This document shows positions 61,298-64,000 of a stretch of 64,000 nt of DNA, one piece after another; positions within the stretch are counted from its first letter, which is position 1, and each line of letters opens with the position of its first letter. The stretch is taken from contig JAPPLM010000032.1 of the NCBI GenBank assembly GCA_028874195.1, positions 1-64,000 on the forward strand. Reading direction: 5' to 3'. The stretch comes from Chloroflexota bacterium. GTDB lineage: Bacteria; Chloroflexota; UBA11872; VXOZ01. Both the position numbers and the translations under genes were made by a program. The notes beneath the pieces are model-generated. The model saw only the letters and a program-made list of their open reading frames with translations, was not told the DNA's origin and searched no databases.

Positions 61298-62893
61298 TCA
61301 GGAGTTATCGCAACTCTCCGGATAGATAACGATGCGGTGGCGCCACGAATCATGCGGATCGGGAAAGTCTTGACGATAGTGCGCCCCACGGCTCTCTCTG
61401 CGCATGCGAGCGGCAGTTGTCAGCAGCACTCCCAACACCAACGATGAGCGGTATTCATATTGACGCTGCTTCTTCCCGGCCGGCGTGCGCGCGAGCCACT
61501 CCTGCAATTGCGCTTCAGCCTCGGCGAGGCCCGCTTCCTCCCGCACGATGCCCGTATTGTGCCACATCAGACGTTTGAGCGCAGGCAGTGTTCCCCCAGC
61601 GCGCTTGCGGGTAGTCGCCACGGGAGGTATTTCAACGCGAACGTGCTTGCTCCGCGCAAGCGCCGGTTCCGTTTTCTGCAGCAAAGCATACTCCGGCACA
61701 GAAATCCCCTGGGAATCCAGCACAATACGCCGCGCGAATACTAAGGCCTCGAGCAAAGAGTTGCTCGCGAGACGGTTAGCGCCATGCACACCGGTGCACG
61801 CCACCTCCCCGCACGCGTAGAGGCCCGGCACAGACGTGCGTCCACGAAGATCGGTGCGCACTCCCCCCGTCATGTAGTGCGCCGCAGGCGCCACAGGGAC
61901 GGGATCGGTTGTTATGTCCAGCCCGTATCGTCGGCAGCGTGAATAGATCGTAGGAAAGTGGGTCCGTGTTTCCGCGGCGTCCATGTGCCGCAGATCCAGA
62001 TAGATACACTCGCCTTTCGTGTGGGACATCTCCGTAACTGCGGCGCGCGCTACGACGTCGCGGGGTGCAAGTTCAGCGAGTTCGTGGTAGCGAGCCATAA
62101 ACCGCTCACTGCGGCTATTGAGCAAGTGCGCTCCCGCGCCGCGTACGGCCTCGGAGATCAAGAACGACGGCGCGCCCCGCATGCGCAGCGCGGTGGGATG
62201 AAATTGGAAAAACTCCATGTCCGCTATACCCGCACCGGCTTGGAATGCCAGAGCAACGCCATCCCCGGTGGCAATGCCCGGATTCGTGGTGTAGGCGAAC
62301 AACTGGCCGGCGCCGCCGGAGCACAAGATGACATTGCGACAGCCATACGTTTGCACTGATCCTTGGCGCTTGTCCAGCGCTTCTACTCCGACGCAGCGTC
62401 CGCCCCGCAGAAGCAGTTTCGTAGCAAGATGATTTTCGCGGATCGTAACCGCCGTGCGCCGCGTATGGCGAGTGAGCGCGCCTTCGATCTCAGCGCCGGT
62501 AGCGTCCCCGCGAGCGTGCAGCACGCGCGGCACAGAGTGCGCCCCCTCCATTGCCAGGTTGATCTCGCCGTGCAGGGTGTCGAAGTTTACGCCAAGCGAC
62601 ATCAGTTCACGCACACAGGCGGGGCCCTCGGAGACCATGGCCATCACGGCATGCGGATCGCACAGACCCGCGCCGGCGATCATGGTGTCTTCCCAGTGCA
62701 AGACCGGGCTGTCGTCCGCGGCAACGGCGGCCGCCACGCCACCTTGGGCATAGCGCGTATTCGATTGCGAGAGCCGTCCCTTGGTCAAGATCAGAACGGT
62801 ACCGAATTGCCGCGCGTAATGAGCGGCATAAAGTCCCGCGATGCCGCTGCCGATGACAATGTAGTCGTAGGTATCGATGCTTACCCTCGCCAA
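61298..62893 (-). CDS. nadB: L-aspartate oxidase
   Basis: A 531-aa FAD enzyme that oxidises L-aspartate to iminoaspartate, the first step of quinolinate formation. YIVIGSGIAGLYAAHYARQFG (about residues 11-31) is the FAD motif; SNTRYAQGGVAAAV, EFFQFHPTALRM and ACTGVHGANRLASNSLLEALVFARR are typical NadB blocks. The only likely start is TTG (62893), and no good ribosome binding site is visible. It leads nadB-nadC-unknown on the minus strand. Confidence 0.93.
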   Translation of the reverse strand: MARVSIDTYDYIVIGSGIAGLYAAHYARQFGTVLILTKGRLSQSNTRYAQGGVAAAVAADDSPVLHWEDTMIAGAGLCDPHAVMAMVSEGPACVRELMSLGVNFDTLHGEINLAMEGAHSVPRVLHARGDATGAEIEGALTRHTRRTAVTIRENHLATKLLLRGGRCVGVEALDKRQGSVQTYGCRNVILCSGGAGQLFAYTTNPGIATGDGVALAFQAGAGIADMEFFQFHPTALRMRGAPSFLISEAVRGAGAHLLNSRSERFMARYHELAELAPRDVVARAAVTEMSHTKGECIYLDLRHMDAAETRTHFPTIYSRCRRYGLDITTDPVPVAPAAHYMTGGVRTDLRGRTSVPGLYACGEVACTGVHGANRLASNSLLEALVFARRIVLDSQGISVPEYALLQKTEPALARSKHVRVEIPPVATTRKRAGGTLPALKRLMWHNTGIVREEAGLAEAEAQLQEWLARTPAGKKQRQYEYRSSLVLGVLLTTAARMRRESRGAHYRQDFPDPHDSWRHRIVIYPESCDNS

Positions 62894-63338
62894 AGCCGGC
62901 TACAGGTGGTTGCTGCCTACCAAGATACTTGACCGCGAAGCCGCCCTCAACCGGCCGCAGTACAAGTCGCATGGACTTTGCTACAAGATGGAACCGCATT
63001 CGGTTCGCTCTCCGCAAGGCTGGCCGCAATGGACGTGAGCACCGATTGGCTCTTGGGTCTTTGTTCAGGAAAGGGGAGAATGCCGCAAATTGCGGCCGTT
63101 CACGAGAGAGAAAGGATATTGCACAATACCGACAGATGGGGAAATCACATGCCTCAGACGTGAATCTCAACGCGGTTACATTTGCTCGTGGGACAATGGA
63201 TTAAAGGTCGCAGAGGCGCAACCGGTCTAACCCAAATCGCATGTTTACAGAGCATCGGGTGCGCCGTATACTAAACGCAAGCCGTGCCCATTGCAGGGCA
63301 CATCGCTATTGAGTCCTTCGCTGAGGATCCGCGTCGCC
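62894..63338. other. 445-base gap with no supported gene
   Basis: The region between the nadB start and the ferredoxin gene holds short frames on the plus strand that are arginine-rich and lack a family match. A divergent promoter region is expected here, but no consensus boxes stand out. Confidence 0.45.
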
Positions 63339-63806
63339 ATGGGTAGGGAAGCGCAAGCGTCGAAGAAACGAGATTCGCGCAGACGCAAGAAGCGTCAAGG
63401 CTCTTCACGGGGTAGAGACAGCGCGGGCGAAGCGCGCAGTGAGTTAGTGGAATCAGAGCCTACGGCCAGCGCTTGGGATGAAGAAAACCGGCCGCGGCGG
63501 GTATTCGTTTGCATTGGGCCGTCTTGCTCCGATCAAAAGAGCCGGGGCATTCTGACTGAACTCAAGAAGCAGATCGAGCGACAGGAACTCGAAGACCGCG
63601 TGCACGTGTACACGGCGACATGCCTTAGCCACTGTCTGCGCGCGCCGGTGATGCAGGTCTATCCCGAAGGCACGTTCTACTGCAACATCCTGCCGCGCGA
63701 CGTGCGCACGATTGTGAGCGAACACCTGGAAGGAGGGCAAGCGGTCGAGCACTTCACCTATGACCCCTTTGCCGCAGTTCGCTGGAATGACGAGATCGAC
63801 TCTTGA
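63339..63806 (+). CDS. Thioredoxin-fold [2Fe-2S] ferredoxin-like protein
   Basis: A 155-aa protein. A basic, low-complexity N-terminus (about residues 5-30, KKRDSRRRKKRQG) precedes a domain with the cluster ligands in VCIGPSCSDQ (C-x4-C) and TCLSHCLRAP (C-x3-C). This is the pattern of the NuoE/aquifex-type thioredoxin-like [2Fe-2S] ferredoxins. The ATG at 63339 is preferred over the TTG at 63291. The remaining bases after 63806 show no gene. Confidence 0.78.
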   Translation: MGREAQASKKRDSRRRKKRQGSSRGRDSAGEARSELVESEPTASAWDEENRPRRVFVCIGPSCSDQKSRGILTELKKQIERQELEDRVHVYTATCLSHCLRAPVMQVYPEGTFYCNILPRDVRTIVSEHLEGGQAVEHFTYDPFAAVRWNDEIDS

Positions 63807-64000
63807 TCTTGCAGAGTTAGTCGAAGCATCTCTTGCGGTCAGGATACGCTAGAGCAGTTAGAGACTCGACACCCTCACTCAGCCGAGGTCGAAAGTAAGG
63901 AATCGTCGCGCTCAGTCTGCTGGAGATTGTGAGCGGATTCCGGGCTTCCCGAACTCCGAAGGGCAGCTTCAACTTCGGCCCGAACCTCCGGCGGAGATTC

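Noticed and set aside
1-64000. CRISPR arrays, insertion sequences, phage genes or rRNA
   Set aside because: I found no regularly spaced repeats with unique spacers, no transposase or integrase gene and no rRNA sequence.

Overview
The window looks like a piece of a chromosome from a free-living or host-associated bacterium of high to moderate GC, most likely a Chloroflexota member. That placement is an inference. It rests on a YvcK-type protein with an added N-terminal membrane segment beside gap and pgk, a DUF2342-type zinc metalloprotease, a DUF5069 protein, a Tat-type lipoprotein binding protein, a greA-lysS-serS unit, and frequent GTG/TTG starts. No ribosomal RNA, phage, insertion sequence or CRISPR array is visible.

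Layout. 0-2.7 kb: a sugar isomerase-like TIM barrel diverging from a sulfatase-like hydrolase with an altered nucleophile. 2.7-6.4 kb: greA-lysS-serS on the minus strand, and tRNA-Glu. 6.4-8 kb: an orphan sugar-binding lipoprotein with a near-consensus promoter. 8.2-18.9 kb: a one-directional run of catabolic or biosynthetic enzymes (DegT aminotransferase, NodB-type deacetylase, CehA/McbA-like PHP hydrolase, threonine synthase-like enzyme, M81 peptidase, FAD oxidase, membrane protein, MFS transporter). 19.3-26.6 kb: a six-gene minus-strand unit, glcD-glcE-glcF, a thioredoxin reductase-like ferredoxin/NAD(P) reductase and a NuoE/NuoF pair, suggesting 2-hydroxyacid oxidation tied to NAD(P) and iron-sulfur carriers. 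26.8-31 kb: two unrelated phosphotransferase-fold proteins in divergent orientation, a DUF5069 protein and a metalloprotease. 31-34.4 kb: an FAD oxidoreductase and cimA.

34.7-45.8 kb is the most accessory-looking part. Two paralogous PHP hydrolases flank a minimal nucleotidyltransferase, an EndoMS/NucS-like nuclease, a CocE-type hydrolase and a three-gene set: a DUF262 protein, a DUF3696-type AAA ATPase and an unrecognised protein. The three genes are tightly packed and may be an undescribed defence module. 

45.8-64 kb returns to housekeeping and metabolism: a glutaredoxin-like protein, yvcK-gap-(small ORF)-pgk, an acyl-CoA synthetase with a 3-hydroxyacyl-CoA dehydrogenase, a GAF histidine kinase, a metallo-beta-lactamase-fold hydrolase, an HpaI-type aldolase, a MoxR ATPase, an alkyltransferase, nadB-nadC with a coupled unknown gene, and a thioredoxin-fold [2Fe-2S] ferredoxin.

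Intergenic gaps carry several dispersed repeat families. The commonest has a core TTCGACAAGCTCAG and usually occurs as inverted pairs. A promoter-like sequence of about 40 bases is repeated before glcD and before the phosphotransferase gene at 27.9 kb.
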